From contig NZ_PNQZ01000013.1 of the NCBI RefSeq assembly GCF_003994335.1, positions 310,001 through 374,000 on the forward strand: a stretch of DNA of 64,000 nucleotides. Reading direction: 5' to 3'. The notes beneath the pieces are model-generated. The model saw only the letters and a list, made by a program, of their open reading frames with translations, ran no database searches and was not told the origin of the DNA. The position numbers and the translations under genes were made by a program. Positions 8,788-18,046 of this stretch are shown piece after piece (positions within the stretch are counted from its first letter, which is position 1; every line of letters starts with the position of its first letter). Origin of the DNA: Asaia sp. W19. GTDB taxonomy: Bacteria; Pseudomonadota; Alphaproteobacteria; Acetobacterales; Acetobacteraceae.

Positions 8788-11289
8788 ATGACGAGCTCCC
8801 AGGGAAACAGCCCGTTTTTGGGCTATTGCGACGGTATTCATAAAGAAATACTGATCGGCTGGGCAGTCAACCGTCTGGATCCCTATCAACCGGTGCGCCT
8901 GCACGTCCTGATAGACGGCCAGGAAATCGCCCAGATCCTCGCGGACCAGTCCCGATCAGACGTTCAGACCGCACTGAAGACCCCCCATGATCGCCTCGGA
9001 TTCAGCTTCACCATTCCGGTTCGCTTTATGGATGGCGTGGCGCATGAACTGTCGATACGCCTGCCGGACCGGACGATCCTGCCGATTGCCGAGCAGAACG
9101 GAGAAAACGCCCGCACGTCCCAAAGCTTCAAAATAGATGCGCGACCGGAATATACGAGCTGTGTCGACGGGGTCAAACAGGGCGCTCTGAAAGGCTGGGT
9201 TCTCCAGAAGATGCCGGGGGAGAGCGAATGGCGAGGCGATTGCATTGTCTCCGTGACCGCCAATGGCGTTCTGGTGGCACAGGTACGGGCCGATCGCTAT
9301 CGCGGCGATGTAGCAGCGGCTGTGGGCTGCAACCCCAATTGCGGTTTCGACATTCCCATCCCGCAGCGCTTCAGAGGGTCTTCTCCGCGCAGCTTCTCGG
9401 TCAAGATCCTGCCCGAGAGCGAGGAGTTGATGGGCAGCCCCTTCACCACCTCGATTGCTGATGACGCGCTTGAAACACGCCTGCTCGATATCGCCGAGAC
9501 CATCGACAAGCTGCATCGTGAACTGACAAAGCTGCGCACCGAAATACGCAATGCGATCCCGCGCGCCGGGTATAATCTCGGCAATTACGATCGCTGGGCC
9601 CTGCTCTATTACACGGCCCTGCGCGAACGCACCGCGCTACTGCGCGTGAAGGCCCCCCTGGGGACGGAGCCGCTCGTTAGTATCCTGTGCCCGACCTACA
9701 AGCCTCTCAAGGCTGATTACGTGACGGCCATCGAGTCCGTACTGCGTCAGACCTGGCACAACTGGGAGCTGATTCTGATCGATGACGGGTTGGTCTGCCC
9801 GCAGACCACTGCACTGATGCAGGAATATGCCGCCCGTGATGCACGCATCCGCGTTCTGCCTCTCGAGAAGAATCTGGGCATTTCAGGCGCTACCAATGCG
9901 GGTATGGACGCCGCCACAGGCCTGTACACGGTGTTTTTCGACCATGACGACATGCTCGTGGATGTCGCAATCGAGACGATGATGCGCAAGGCGCTGGAGA
10001 CAAACGCCCTCCTACTCTATTCGGACGAAGACAAGGTCGATCAGGCCAATAATTGGCAATCCCCCAACTTCAAGCCCGATTTCAACTATCGCTATCTGCT
10101 GGGCTGCAACTATGTCTGCCATCTCACCATGGTCGAAACCGAGACCATGCGAAAGATCGGCCCACTCCGGGCAGAGTATGATGGCGCTCAGGATCATGAT
10201 TTCATCCTGCGCGCCTGCGAGATCATTCCCCATGACCGGATCGGCCATGTTGCGGAACTGCTATACCACTGGCGCATGACTCCCAATTCGACGGCTGTGA
10301 CCGTCGGCAACAAGAACTATGCCATCGCGGCGGGGGTGAAAGCCGTTTCGGATCATCTGGATCGGTGTGGCTATGAGGCCGCTGTTTCCTCCATCAATGG
10401 GCTCACCCTGTATCGCGTGGATTGGCGCCTCAGCGCTTCCCCGAAAGTGTCGATCATCATTCCGTTCAAGGACCAGATCGATATCACACAGCGCTGCATC
10501 GAAACCCTTCTCGAACGCACCGCCTATGACAATTATGAGATCGTGCTGATCGATAACTGGTCGGTCACGCCGGAGGCCCATGCTTTCATGGAAAGGTTCG
10601 GCGCACACGAGAAACTGCGCTTTCTGACCATCGAGGAGCCGTTCAATTACTCGCGGCTCAACAATCTGGCCGCTCATGGCTGCTCCGCCGATTTCCTGCT
10701 TTTTCTCAACAATGATGTCTTCGTGGAAGAGAAAAACTGGCTGCGGCTGATGGTCAACGAGGCCCTCGCCGATCCGCAGGTCGGCGCGGTCGGCGCGCGG
10801 CTGCTCTACCCCAACCAGACCATTCAGCATGCGAGCGTGGTCGTGGGACCCGCCGGTGTCGGTGCCCACGCCCATCGCGGATGCGGTCCCGAGGATTACG
10901 GCTATATCGGGCGGATCCTGCTCAGCCATGAAGTGACCGCCGTCACCGCAGCCTGCATGCTCGTGCGTCGGGAGGTGTTCGAGTCAGTCGGTGGCTTCGA
11001 CGAGATCGAGCTCAAGATCGCCTATAACGATGTCGATCTCTGTCTCCGGATCAGGGATGCAGGGCACAGGATCATCTATTGCGCCGAGGCCGTGGCCTGG
11101 CATCACGAAAGCCTGACACGCGGCTCTGACGATGTGCCCGAACATGAGGCACGGTTCTTCCAGGAAGGCCAGATCATGCAAAAACGCTGGGCGGGCCATC
11201 CGCTTTTCGAGCGCGATCCGGCCTATCCTCGTTTTTTCACTGTCGATCTCCAGCCCTTCTTCGATCTTGTCGACCCCACCCGCAGCTGA
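8788..11289 (+). CDS. Bifunctional glycosyltransferase with two GT2 domains and a duplicated N-terminal domain
   Basis: An 833-residue protein from the ATG at 8788. The frame is open far upstream, but that part is antisense to the neighbouring gene. Residues about 10-110 and 120-225 are two copies of one domain: both carry a DG..K...L/I.GW core and end with AD-x-x-R-x-DV (LADQSRSDV, RADRYRGDV). A short coiled coil (about 228-256, KLHRELTKLRTEIR) leads into GT2 domain 1 (about 296-520, VSILCPTYK, metal-binding DHDD) and GT2 domain 2 (about 550-790, VSIIIPFKDQ, LNNDVF, NDVDLCLR). Proteins of this shape build or modify surface polysaccharide, adding two sugars in turn. No membrane helix is seen. 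The substrate is unknown. Confidence 0.9.
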   Translation: MTSSQGNSPFLGYCDGIHKEILIGWAVNRLDPYQPVRLHVLIDGQEIAQILADQSRSDVQTALKTPHDRLGFSFTIPVRFMDGVAHELSIRLPDRTILPIAEQNGENARTSQSFKIDARPEYTSCVDGVKQGALKGWVLQKMPGESEWRGDCIVSVTANGVLVAQVRADRYRGDVAAAVGCNPNCGFDIPIPQRFRGSSPRSFSVKILPESEELMGSPFTTSIADDALETRLLDIAETIDKLHRELTKLRTEIRNAIPRAGYNLGNYDRWALLYYTALRERTALLRVKAPLGTEPLVSILCPTYKPLKADYVTAIESVLRQTWHNWELILIDDGLVCPQTTALMQEYAARDARIRVLPLEKNLGISGATNAGMDAATGLYTVFFDHDDMLVDVAIETMMRKALETNALLLYSDEDKVDQANNWQSPNFKPDFNYRYLLGCNYVCHLTMVETETMRKIGPLRAEYDGAQDHDFILRACEIIPHDRIGHVAELLYHWRMTPNSTAVTVGNKNYAIAAGVKAVSDHLDRCGYEAAVSSINGLTLYRVDWRLSASPKVSIIIPFKDQIDITQRCIETLLERTAYDNYEIVLIDNWSVTPEAHAFMERFGAHEKLRFLTIEEPFNYSRLNNLAAHGCSADFLLFLNNDVFVEEKNWLRLMVNEALADPQVGAVGARLLYPNQTIQHASVVVGPAGVGAHAHRGCGPEDYGYIGRILLSHEVTAVTAACMLVRREVFESVGGFDEIELKIAYNDVDLCLRIRDAGHRIIYCAEAVAWHHESLTRGSDDVPEHEARFFQEGQIMQKRWAGHPLFERDPAYPRFFTVDLQPFFDLVDPTRS

Positions 11290-11537
11290 TTTGCAGGACA
11301 TGATGCGCCGATAAGAAGCGAGAGCGGCAGGGGGATGATTGGCAGGGGGCGATTGGCAGGGGCGAGACTAAAAGGCGACTGACCCCGGGGTGGGACTGAC
11401 AGACGCAGGATCGCTCCGGTGCGTCCGTTTCCCCGTCGCACTGCCGCTGAATTTTCCCTGCGGAATGGCCTGGCACGAGCTCGTCCTTCTTGCGCCCTCC
11501 CGCACCCGGAACCTGTCAGGCCGAGCACCATGATCAC
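11290..11537. other. Intergenic region, convergent genes
   Basis: A 250-base spacer between two convergent genes. It holds a short direct repeat, GATTGGCAGGGG, twice at about 11336-11362, and a shared terminator at its right end. No gene with believable coding features was seen. Confidence 0.5.
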
Positions 11538-11564
11538 AAAAAAGGGGGCCGAAGCCCCCTTTTT
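11538..11564. terminator. Bidirectional rho-independent terminator
   Basis: A-run, GGGGGC, loop CGAAG, GCCCCC, T-run: a short perfect hairpin with A and T tracts on both sides. It follows directly on the stop of the MFS gene and can also stop transcripts from the glycosyltransferase gene on the plus strand. Confidence 0.9.
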
Positions 11565-12775
11565 CAAACTCTGGGTATGTTGTTCTTCTTCGATTTGAAC
11601 TCATCGGCGATGCTCAGCACATAGATGCCAAAACCTCCCAGTGAGAGGGCAAGGCCGACCCACCCCACCGACGTCCAGCCGAGCCCTGCCGAGATCGCGA
11701 GCCCCCCAAGCCAGGGGCCGACGGCATTGGCGATGTTGAACGCACTCTGGTTCAGCGCCGCCGCCAGGCCTTCTGCTCCGACCGCAACGGTAAGCAGGCG
11801 CGCCTGAACCACTGTCGCCAAACCGCCACTCGCGCCGATCATGAAGACATTGATGGCCAGCGGGATGAATTTATGGGCCGCCTCGGGAAAGCCCGCCATG
11901 GACGCCGCTCCCATGAGCAGCACCCCTGCAAGCGTGGGCATCATCTTGTGATCAGCGAGCCAGGCACAAACCAGTGTGCCGATGGTCATGCCGATACCAA
12001 ACACAGCCAGCATGATCGGAACATAGGATTCGGGCACTTCGGTCACATGAATCATGATCGAGGCCAGATAGGTATAAACACAGAACACACTGCCAAATCC
12101 CACCGCGCCAATGGCGAGGGTCAGCCAGACCTGCTTGAGCTTGAGCGCTGTGAACTCATTGAGAATGCTGGCGTCCTTGCGCGGCGTATCGCGGGGGGCA
12201 AAAGCCATCAGGAGCAGCGCCGTGCACAGGGCCAGGAAGGAGATCAGCGCGAAGGCCCAGCGCCACCCGACAATCTGCCCGATCCCATTCGCCAGGGGCA
12301 CCCCCCCGATCGTGGCAATGGTCAAACCCAGAATCACACGCCCCACAGCCTGGGAGCGCTTGTTCGGGGGCACCAGCGAGGAAGCCAGAATACCGGCTAT
12401 GCCAAAATAGGCGCCATGCGGCAGGCCACTGATGAAACGGCACGCGAGGAAAAGGAGATAATTGGGCGCGATCGCGCTGATACCATTGCCCAGCATGTAG
12501 AGCAGCATCATGCTGATGAGCATGGTACGACGGCTGATCCCCGCGCTGAACAGCGCGATTGTGGGAGCGCCCACGCACACACCGGCTGCATAGAGCACGA
12601 TGGCATGGCCCGCCTCCGGATCGGTCACACCGAAACTATGGGCAATCATTGGTACAAGGCTCATCGCGGCGAATTCAGCCGTGCCAATTGCAAAGGCCCC
12701 AAGGCCGAGACTAAAAAATATGATGCGTATGTCGCGCATCGACCGTGCCAGATCGCCAGATCCCAAGCCGCTCAT
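11564..12775 (-). CDS. MFS transporter, AraJ/YdhP-like efflux protein
   Basis: A 403-residue inner-membrane protein from the ATG at 12775, preceded by GAGGG; a longer frame exists but adds an unlikely polar N-terminus. About 12 membrane helices can be read. The motif GTAEFAAMSLVPMIA in helix 1, AGVCVGAPTIALFS with SRRTMLISMM in the 2-3 loop, and CRFISGLPHGAYFGIAG in helix 4-5 match the arabinose-efflux AraJ/YdhP branch of drug:H+ antiporter-like MFS proteins. The substrate cannot be told. The C-terminus is short and lysine-rich (EFKSKKNNIPRV). It is divergent from the AtzH/HpxZ-like gene and convergent with the glycosyltransferase. Confidence 0.9.
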   Translation of the reverse strand: MSGLGSGDLARSMRDIRIIFFSLGLGAFAIGTAEFAAMSLVPMIAHSFGVTDPEAGHAIVLYAAGVCVGAPTIALFSAGISRRTMLISMMLLYMLGNGISAIAPNYLLFLACRFISGLPHGAYFGIAGILASSLVPPNKRSQAVGRVILGLTIATIGGVPLANGIGQIVGWRWAFALISFLALCTALLLMAFAPRDTPRKDASILNEFTALKLKQVWLTLAIGAVGFGSVFCVYTYLASIMIHVTEVPESYVPIMLAVFGIGMTIGTLVCAWLADHKMMPTLAGVLLMGAASMAGFPEAAHKFIPLAINVFMIGASGGLATVVQARLLTVAVGAEGLAAALNQSAFNIANAVGPWLGGLAISAGLGWTSVGWVGLALSLGGFGIYVLSIADEFKSKKNNIPRV

Positions 12776-12822
12776 GCCACCCTCAGCAAGTCTATGAATT
12801 ACTCTCGCAAATAAGGGCGCCC

Positions 12823-13200
12823 ATGACTTCTGCCGCATATCCCGAGACCGTCTCTGCCCTTACTCTGGCATCGGACGAATATGAAGAGGCACTGGCACAA
12901 AATGATGTCCCGCGCCTCGACGCCCTGTTCAGCGATGACCCGAATGTGATCCGCCTCGGCGCGACCGAGAATCTGTTCGGACCGGAGGCGATTGCTGCCT
13001 TCAGACGGGGGCGGACCGGGGGCGCACCGCCGCGTGAACGCCTCCGCCGGGACATCGTGGCCACCAGCCCCTTGTCAGGGTGCGTCACGATCCTCTTCAG
13101 GAACCTCAGCACAGGTCAGACTGGTAGGCAGAGCCAGACCTGGATCAAGGAGGGAAACCACTGGCGTATCCTGGTCGCTCATGTGTCTTTCCTTGTCTGA
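12823..13200 (+). CDS. AtzH-like / HpxZ-type (DUF3225) protein
   Basis: A 125-residue protein of the SnoaL/NTF2-like fold family PF11533. Conserved positions include ASDEYEEALAQNDVPRLDALF, the RLGATENLFGPEAIAAFR block, PPRERLRRDI and the ending GRQSQTWIKEGNHWRILVAHVS. HpxZ belongs to the oxalurate (uric acid) breakdown cluster of enterics and AtzH to cyanuric acid loci, but here it stands alone beside an exporter, so that role cannot be assumed. The start is the ATG at 12823; the region upstream to the divergent MFS start is only 47 bases. Confidence 0.85.
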   Translation: MTSAAYPETVSALTLASDEYEEALAQNDVPRLDALFSDDPNVIRLGATENLFGPEAIAAFRRGRTGGAPPRERLRRDIVATSPLSGCVTILFRNLSTGQTGRQSQTWIKEGNHWRILVAHVSFLV

Positions 13201-13284
13201 GTGGCGCAACCGACCCATATCATGAGCGTTCAGTTCTCATCGCTTTCTGCGAATGTCCGACAGCTAAAACGCAAGGGTATAACA

Positions 13285-13821
13285 ATGACCACCAAACACG
13301 CGATGCATACGACCCAGAATGCTCTCAAGTCGAACGCCAAGACGGTCTCGATCGAGACACTCAATGCACGCCTGGCCGACCTGATCGATCTCGCGTTGAT
13401 CACCAAGCAGGCCCACTGGAATCTGAAGGGGCCGCAGTTCATCGGTGTGCACGAAATGCTCGATGGCTTCCGCGACAGCGTCGACGATCTGGTCGACAAG
13501 GTTGCCGAGCGCGCCGTGCAGCTGGGAGGGACCGCCTACGGGACGGTTCAGGACGTGTCCAAGAACTCGGCCTGCACTCCCTATCCGACCGATGTCTACA
13601 AGATTGCCGATCATATCTCGGCCCTTATCGACCGTTATGCCACGGTCGCCAATAACGTGCGCGAATCCATTGACGTAACCGATGAGGCAGGTGACGCCGA
13701 TACGGCAGACCTGTTCACCGAAGCATCGCGCGCACTCGACAAGCATCTCTGGTTCCTCGAGGCGCACACCCAGGAGCCGACGGGGCAGATGCGTGACGGC
13801 GACCATACGGGCGCCCGCTAA
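13285..13821 (+). CDS. dps: Dps family DNA-binding ferritin-like protein
   Basis: A 178-residue member of the Dps family: a 12-subunit shell that oxidises iron with hydrogen peroxide, stores it, and coats DNA in starvation. The ferroxidase motif is intact: ALITKQAHWNLKGPQFIGVHEMLDGFRDSVDDLVDKVAER holds the His, Asp and Glu ligands shared between subunits. The N-terminus is lysine-containing (TTKHAMHTTQNALKSNAK), as needed for DNA binding. The ATG at 13285 fits the family length better than longer readings. A perfect terminator follows. Its closeness to ahpC/ahpF/oxyR fits a role in peroxide stress, but no OxyR site was identified. Confidence 0.95.
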   Translation: MTTKHAMHTTQNALKSNAKTVSIETLNARLADLIDLALITKQAHWNLKGPQFIGVHEMLDGFRDSVDDLVDKVAERAVQLGGTAYGTVQDVSKNSACTPYPTDVYKIADHISALIDRYATVANNVRESIDVTDEAGDADTADLFTEASRALDKHLWFLEAHTQEPTGQMRDGDHTGAR

Positions 13822-13843
13822 GCTCCCGCTCTAGCGGAAGCAG

Positions 13844-13888
13844 CATGAAAAAACCCCGTTCTCTTTATGAGAACGGGGTTTTTTCATG
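13844..13888. terminator. Strong terminator after dps
   Basis: A perfect 20-base inverted repeat with a five-base loop (TTTAT), containing A-run, CCCCGTTCTC and its complement with a T-run. It is symmetrical, so it would stop transcription in both directions. Confidence 0.92.
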
Positions 13889-14216
13889 CGTCGTACAGCG
13901 GCGTCTTATCAGGATAGTCCCCACATCGCCCGAGCGGCCCTTGTCGTGCCTTCAGATGCGGGTGCTCACCTTTCCCCTGAAAAAAAGATTTACGGCATGC
14001 GCTGCGCGGCAATGTAATCTTGCGGTGTACGCGACCTACGACGCTACAATGCGGTAAGCGTTAACAAAAAACGCAATAATAATGATTGTTGATGGTCGAG
14101 CCGTCGCGATTTGCGAGATTCCACTTAAATTAACGTAACTCGCGTTCCGGTTACAGTCTGTTTAACGGCATAACATTCATGGCTCCCCCGGGCTTTCCTC
14201 ATATGGGTGGAACAGG
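13889..14216. promoter_or_regulatory. AT-rich leader and promoter region of the RTX-like gene
   Basis: A gene-free stretch of about 330 bases, with the half before the RTX-like gene clearly more AT-rich than the surroundings (around 14058-14175: runs of A, TTAACG, TTAAATTAACG). TTAA-N7-TAAC at about 14125 is close to a CtrA half-site pair but imperfect. No RNA gene was recognised. Confidence 0.4.
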
Positions 14217-15647
14217 ATGAGTATTGTCACGATTGTCGGAACGTCTGGTACCGCGATTCACGTCACCGTTGACGGTGGACGTGCACAGGGCTTGGCTGAG
14301 CTCTACGCGCAGCAGATGGCCGATGCGTTTCAAAAGAACAAACTCGCCTCTGTGCGTCTTGCCCAGGGAGACAGCTCGGTGACTGGCACCGACAGTGTCA
14401 CTCTGCAGGGCATGATCGCGTCGACCGGCGATTATGCTCCGCATGGCGATTACACATTCATCGGGGTGGGCAACTGGGCCGACAGCACAGCCTATCGCGC
14501 GGGCGAGACAGCAGATGGACGCGTCACGATCGAGGGCGCTGGACTCACCTCCACGGGTATCGTGACGATCCTCGGCGGAAATACCGATGGAATCACGTTC
14601 AACGCCGGAAGTTCGAATGGAAGTTTTCTGGGTGTCAGTGGCGATAACTATTTCAACGGTGCAAGCCAGTCAGCAAACTGGACGATCGTAACCGCTGCGG
14701 GCAATGACACCATCCTGGCGACGAACGGCACAAATGACATCGATGCCGGCACGGGTGAAAACCTGATCATGCTGCAGCGCGGTGTGAACAGGGTTGTCTC
14801 TGAGGGAAGCGATACCATCCGCGGGATCAGCGGTGGCCAGGATTCAGTCACATTGCTGGGCGGGAACTCCTTTGTCACGCTCAAGGAAAACGCCTATGTC
14901 GCCGATCAGGGGAGTGTGGCCAGCACCATCACACTGGGCGACAATAGCAGCGTCGTCGGAGGATCGGGCTCGATTGTCTTCTTCACTGGTGCCAAGGGAA
15001 CCTTGACCGGTGCAAGCAATGATACGGTCTCGGCTCTGGGCGATCTGCGCGTCGATCAAGGGAGTGGGCAGACACTGAGTGTCACGGGCGCGCTCTCCTT
15101 CATCGCCGGGACGGGGAGCACCCAGGTCCAGGCCAGTCAGGCCACGCTATGGGGCGCGGATCATCTGTCATTGTCACTCGATGTCACCGGAACGGCATTG
15201 TGGACGGGCAATCAGAGCGCCTCGAGCACGAATGAACTCGTCGACGCCTCCTCATCGACCGGACGCCTCGAAGCCTGGAGCGGTGCTGGCAACCAGACCC
15301 TCATCGGGGGCCAGGGAGGTGATCATTTCGTATTCGGAACATCTTTCGGCGATAATAGAGGGGCGACCAACGTGACCGTCACCGGTGGCAGCGGCGCGGC
15401 AAACACATTTGGCGTGCTGTCCGGTCATACAGCGGGTGATGTGACCATCACCGATTTCTCGGCGGCCGCGGGCAATACGTTCTTCATGTATAACTATCAG
15501 CCTGGCAACGCCCAGAAGGAGATCAACGCCTTGCTCGGTACGGCGACGGTATCCGGAGGTAACACCTCCATCATGCTCGATAATGACATGAAAGTGACTT
15601 TCCTTGGTGTCACAGACCTCAAGGCATCTGACTTCTCGATCAGTTGA
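14217..15647 (+). CDS. Large RTX-like beta-repeat surface or secreted protein
   Basis: A 476-residue protein rich in Gly, Ser, Thr, Asn and Asp, and poor in Lys and Cys. Beta-helix-like repeats run through most of it (AGNDTILATNGTNDIDAG, GSDTIRGISGGQDSVTLLGG), and one clear RTX nonapeptide-like stretch is GGQGGDHFVF near residue 365. The C-terminus ITDFSAAAGN..., MKVTFLGVTDLKASDFSIS looks like the end of type I secretion substrates. There is no Sec signal peptide (MSIVTIVGTSGT). The family is not characterised; I infer an adhesin or matrix protein exported by a type I system, perhaps the one encoded at 58.5-62.2 kb. It has its own long promoter region and stands alone. Confidence 0.8.
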   Translation: MSIVTIVGTSGTAIHVTVDGGRAQGLAELYAQQMADAFQKNKLASVRLAQGDSSVTGTDSVTLQGMIASTGDYAPHGDYTFIGVGNWADSTAYRAGETADGRVTIEGAGLTSTGIVTILGGNTDGITFNAGSSNGSFLGVSGDNYFNGASQSANWTIVTAAGNDTILATNGTNDIDAGTGENLIMLQRGVNRVVSEGSDTIRGISGGQDSVTLLGGNSFVTLKENAYVADQGSVASTITLGDNSSVVGGSGSIVFFTGAKGTLTGASNDTVSALGDLRVDQGSGQTLSVTGALSFIAGTGSTQVQASQATLWGADHLSLSLDVTGTALWTGNQSASSTNELVDASSSTGRLEAWSGAGNQTLIGGQGGDHFVFGTSFGDNRGATNVTVTGGSGAANTFGVLSGHTAGDVTITDFSAAAGNTFFMYNYQPGNAQKEINALLGTATVSGGNTSIMLDNDMKVTFLGVTDLKASDFSIS

Positions 15648-15678
15648 GGCCCCCCTTCCGCTCCTGCAAAAACAGCCA

Positions 15679-15697
15679 GATGCCCAATCAGGGCATC
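15679..15697 (-). terminator. Terminator of the aldo/keto reductase gene
   Basis: GATGCCC and GGGCATC form a perfect seven-base stem with a five-base loop. Read on the minus strand a TGTTTTTG tract follows a few bases later. It lies about 30 bases past the reductase stop. Confidence 0.55.
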
Positions 15698-15728
15698 CGC
15701 ACGCAGTATTTCCGGCAACGGAACCGCC

Positions 15729-16814
<1,086 letters not shown>

Positions 16815-16831
16815 CTAAAGCCAGGAACGTG

Positions 16832-17944
16832 TCAGGGTTTCCTGCGCTTGCCCGGCGGTTTGGCCGGTTTTTCCAGAAGGCGGGTGAGATATCCTACCAT
16901 CATGGCCTCATCGGCACTCAGCGAGGTGCACCCGGTTTCCTGCTCCAGCAGGTCTTCGGCCTGTCGGGCGAAGGCCTTGCGCAAGCTTCCATCGAGATAA
17001 CCCGTCAGGATCTGGGGGTGAATGTAACATTTGCGACAGACGCTGGGCGTGTTGCCCAATCGCGCTGCCACCTGCTCGATGGTCCGCAGGATATTTTTCT
17101 TTGCGCGGGCCCGACTATCGCCCTCCTCGAGGCTGGCCAGAGTCAGCGCTGCCAAATGCGTGGCGGCCCAGGTGCGGAAATCCTTCGCCGTGATTTCCTC
17201 GCCGCTGATCTCCTGCAGATAGGCATTCACGTCATGAGAGTGGATCTCGTGGCGCTCTCCCTCATCATCGACGTACTGGAAGAGCTTTTGACCCGGCAGG
17301 TCCTGAAGCCGGGAAATCACGCGCACCAGCTTGGGATCACGCACGTCCAGATGCGCCTCGATACCGTGCTTGCCCCTGAAATCGAGGGCAAGCCTGCCGC
17401 CCTCGACGGTCGCATGACGATGGCGCAGCGTCGTCAGGCCGAAACTGCGGTTTTCCTTTGCGTAGGTTTCGTTGCCAATACGCGCCATGGTGCGCTCCAT
17501 CAGCCTGACCACAGCGGCGAGAACACGGGTTCGATTGAGATGCGGGTGGCGCAGATCCTCATCCACACGCTGCCTTATGAGAGGCAGCTTGTCGCCAAAG
17601 ACGAGCATGCGGGCGAATTTGTCTTCATCACGCACAAGACGCCAACGTGGATGGTAACGATATTGCAGCCTGCCGCGACTATCTTTGCCGACGGCCTGCA
17701 GGTGCCCTTTCGGGTTGGGGCAGATCCAAACATCCTGATAGGCAGGCGGGATGGCCAGACCCTTGATACGACTCAGGCTCTCGGGAGTGGTGATCCGCTC
17801 GCCGTCCGGCGTGCGATAGAAGAAACCACGACCGGCCCTATGCCGTGTGATGCCCGGGCGGGAACGATCCACATAGGTCAACCGGGCAGATCGGGCGTGA
17901 TCGCGTGCCTCCTGCTCGGCACTGCTCATCGTCTGATTGTCCAT
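16832..17944 (-). CDS. DNA topoisomerase IB, poxvirus-like bacterial type
   Basis: A 370-residue enzyme that relaxes supercoils through a 3'-phosphotyrosine intermediate. The N-terminal Topo IB domain (RLTYVDRSRPGITRHRAGRGF, IPPAYQDVWICPNPKGHLQAVG, GRLQYRYHPRWR) and the catalytic domain (KDFRTWAATHLAAL, KNILRTIEQVAARLGNTPSVCRKCYIHP with the Tyr nucleophile) are complete, and the tail is basic (KPAKPPGKRRKP). The ATG at 17944 is preceded by AGGGAG and is preferred to the ATG at 17971. Such genes are scattered in Alphaproteobacteria and are not essential. It follows ahpF on the same strand, separated by a strong hairpin. Confidence 0.92.
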   Translation of the reverse strand: MDNQTMSSAEQEARDHARSARLTYVDRSRPGITRHRAGRGFFYRTPDGERITTPESLSRIKGLAIPPAYQDVWICPNPKGHLQAVGKDSRGRLQYRYHPRWRLVRDEDKFARMLVFGDKLPLIRQRVDEDLRHPHLNRTRVLAAVVRLMERTMARIGNETYAKENRSFGLTTLRHRHATVEGGRLALDFRGKHGIEAHLDVRDPKLVRVISRLQDLPGQKLFQYVDDEGERHEIHSHDVNAYLQEISGEEITAKDFRTWAATHLAALTLASLEEGDSRARAKKNILRTIEQVAARLGNTPSVCRKCYIHPQILTGYLDGSLRKAFARQAEDLLEQETGCTSLSADEAMMVGYLTRLLEKPAKPPGKRRKP

Positions 17945-17989
17945 CGCGCTCCCTTCCCGATCCCCTCGCATGGGGAGGAAAAAGCGCGA

Positions 17990-18021
17990 CAGGGGCAGAA
18001 GGGTTCCCCCTCCTGCCCCTG
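17990..18021 (-). terminator. Terminator of ahpF
   Basis: CAGGGGCAG and CTGCCCCTG are perfect nine-base arms. On the minus strand a TTTTT tract follows about six bases later. It separates ahpF from the topoisomerase gene. Confidence 0.7.
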
Positions 18022-18046
18022 CCAGACGAGACGATCATATGGTGCC

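Noticed and set aside
11223-11567. Lipoprotein-like minus-strand frame (signal-like start and Gly-Cys)
   Set aside because: It starts inside a terminator and runs into the 3' end of the glycosyltransferase; the rest is low-complexity Arg/Gly/Pro.
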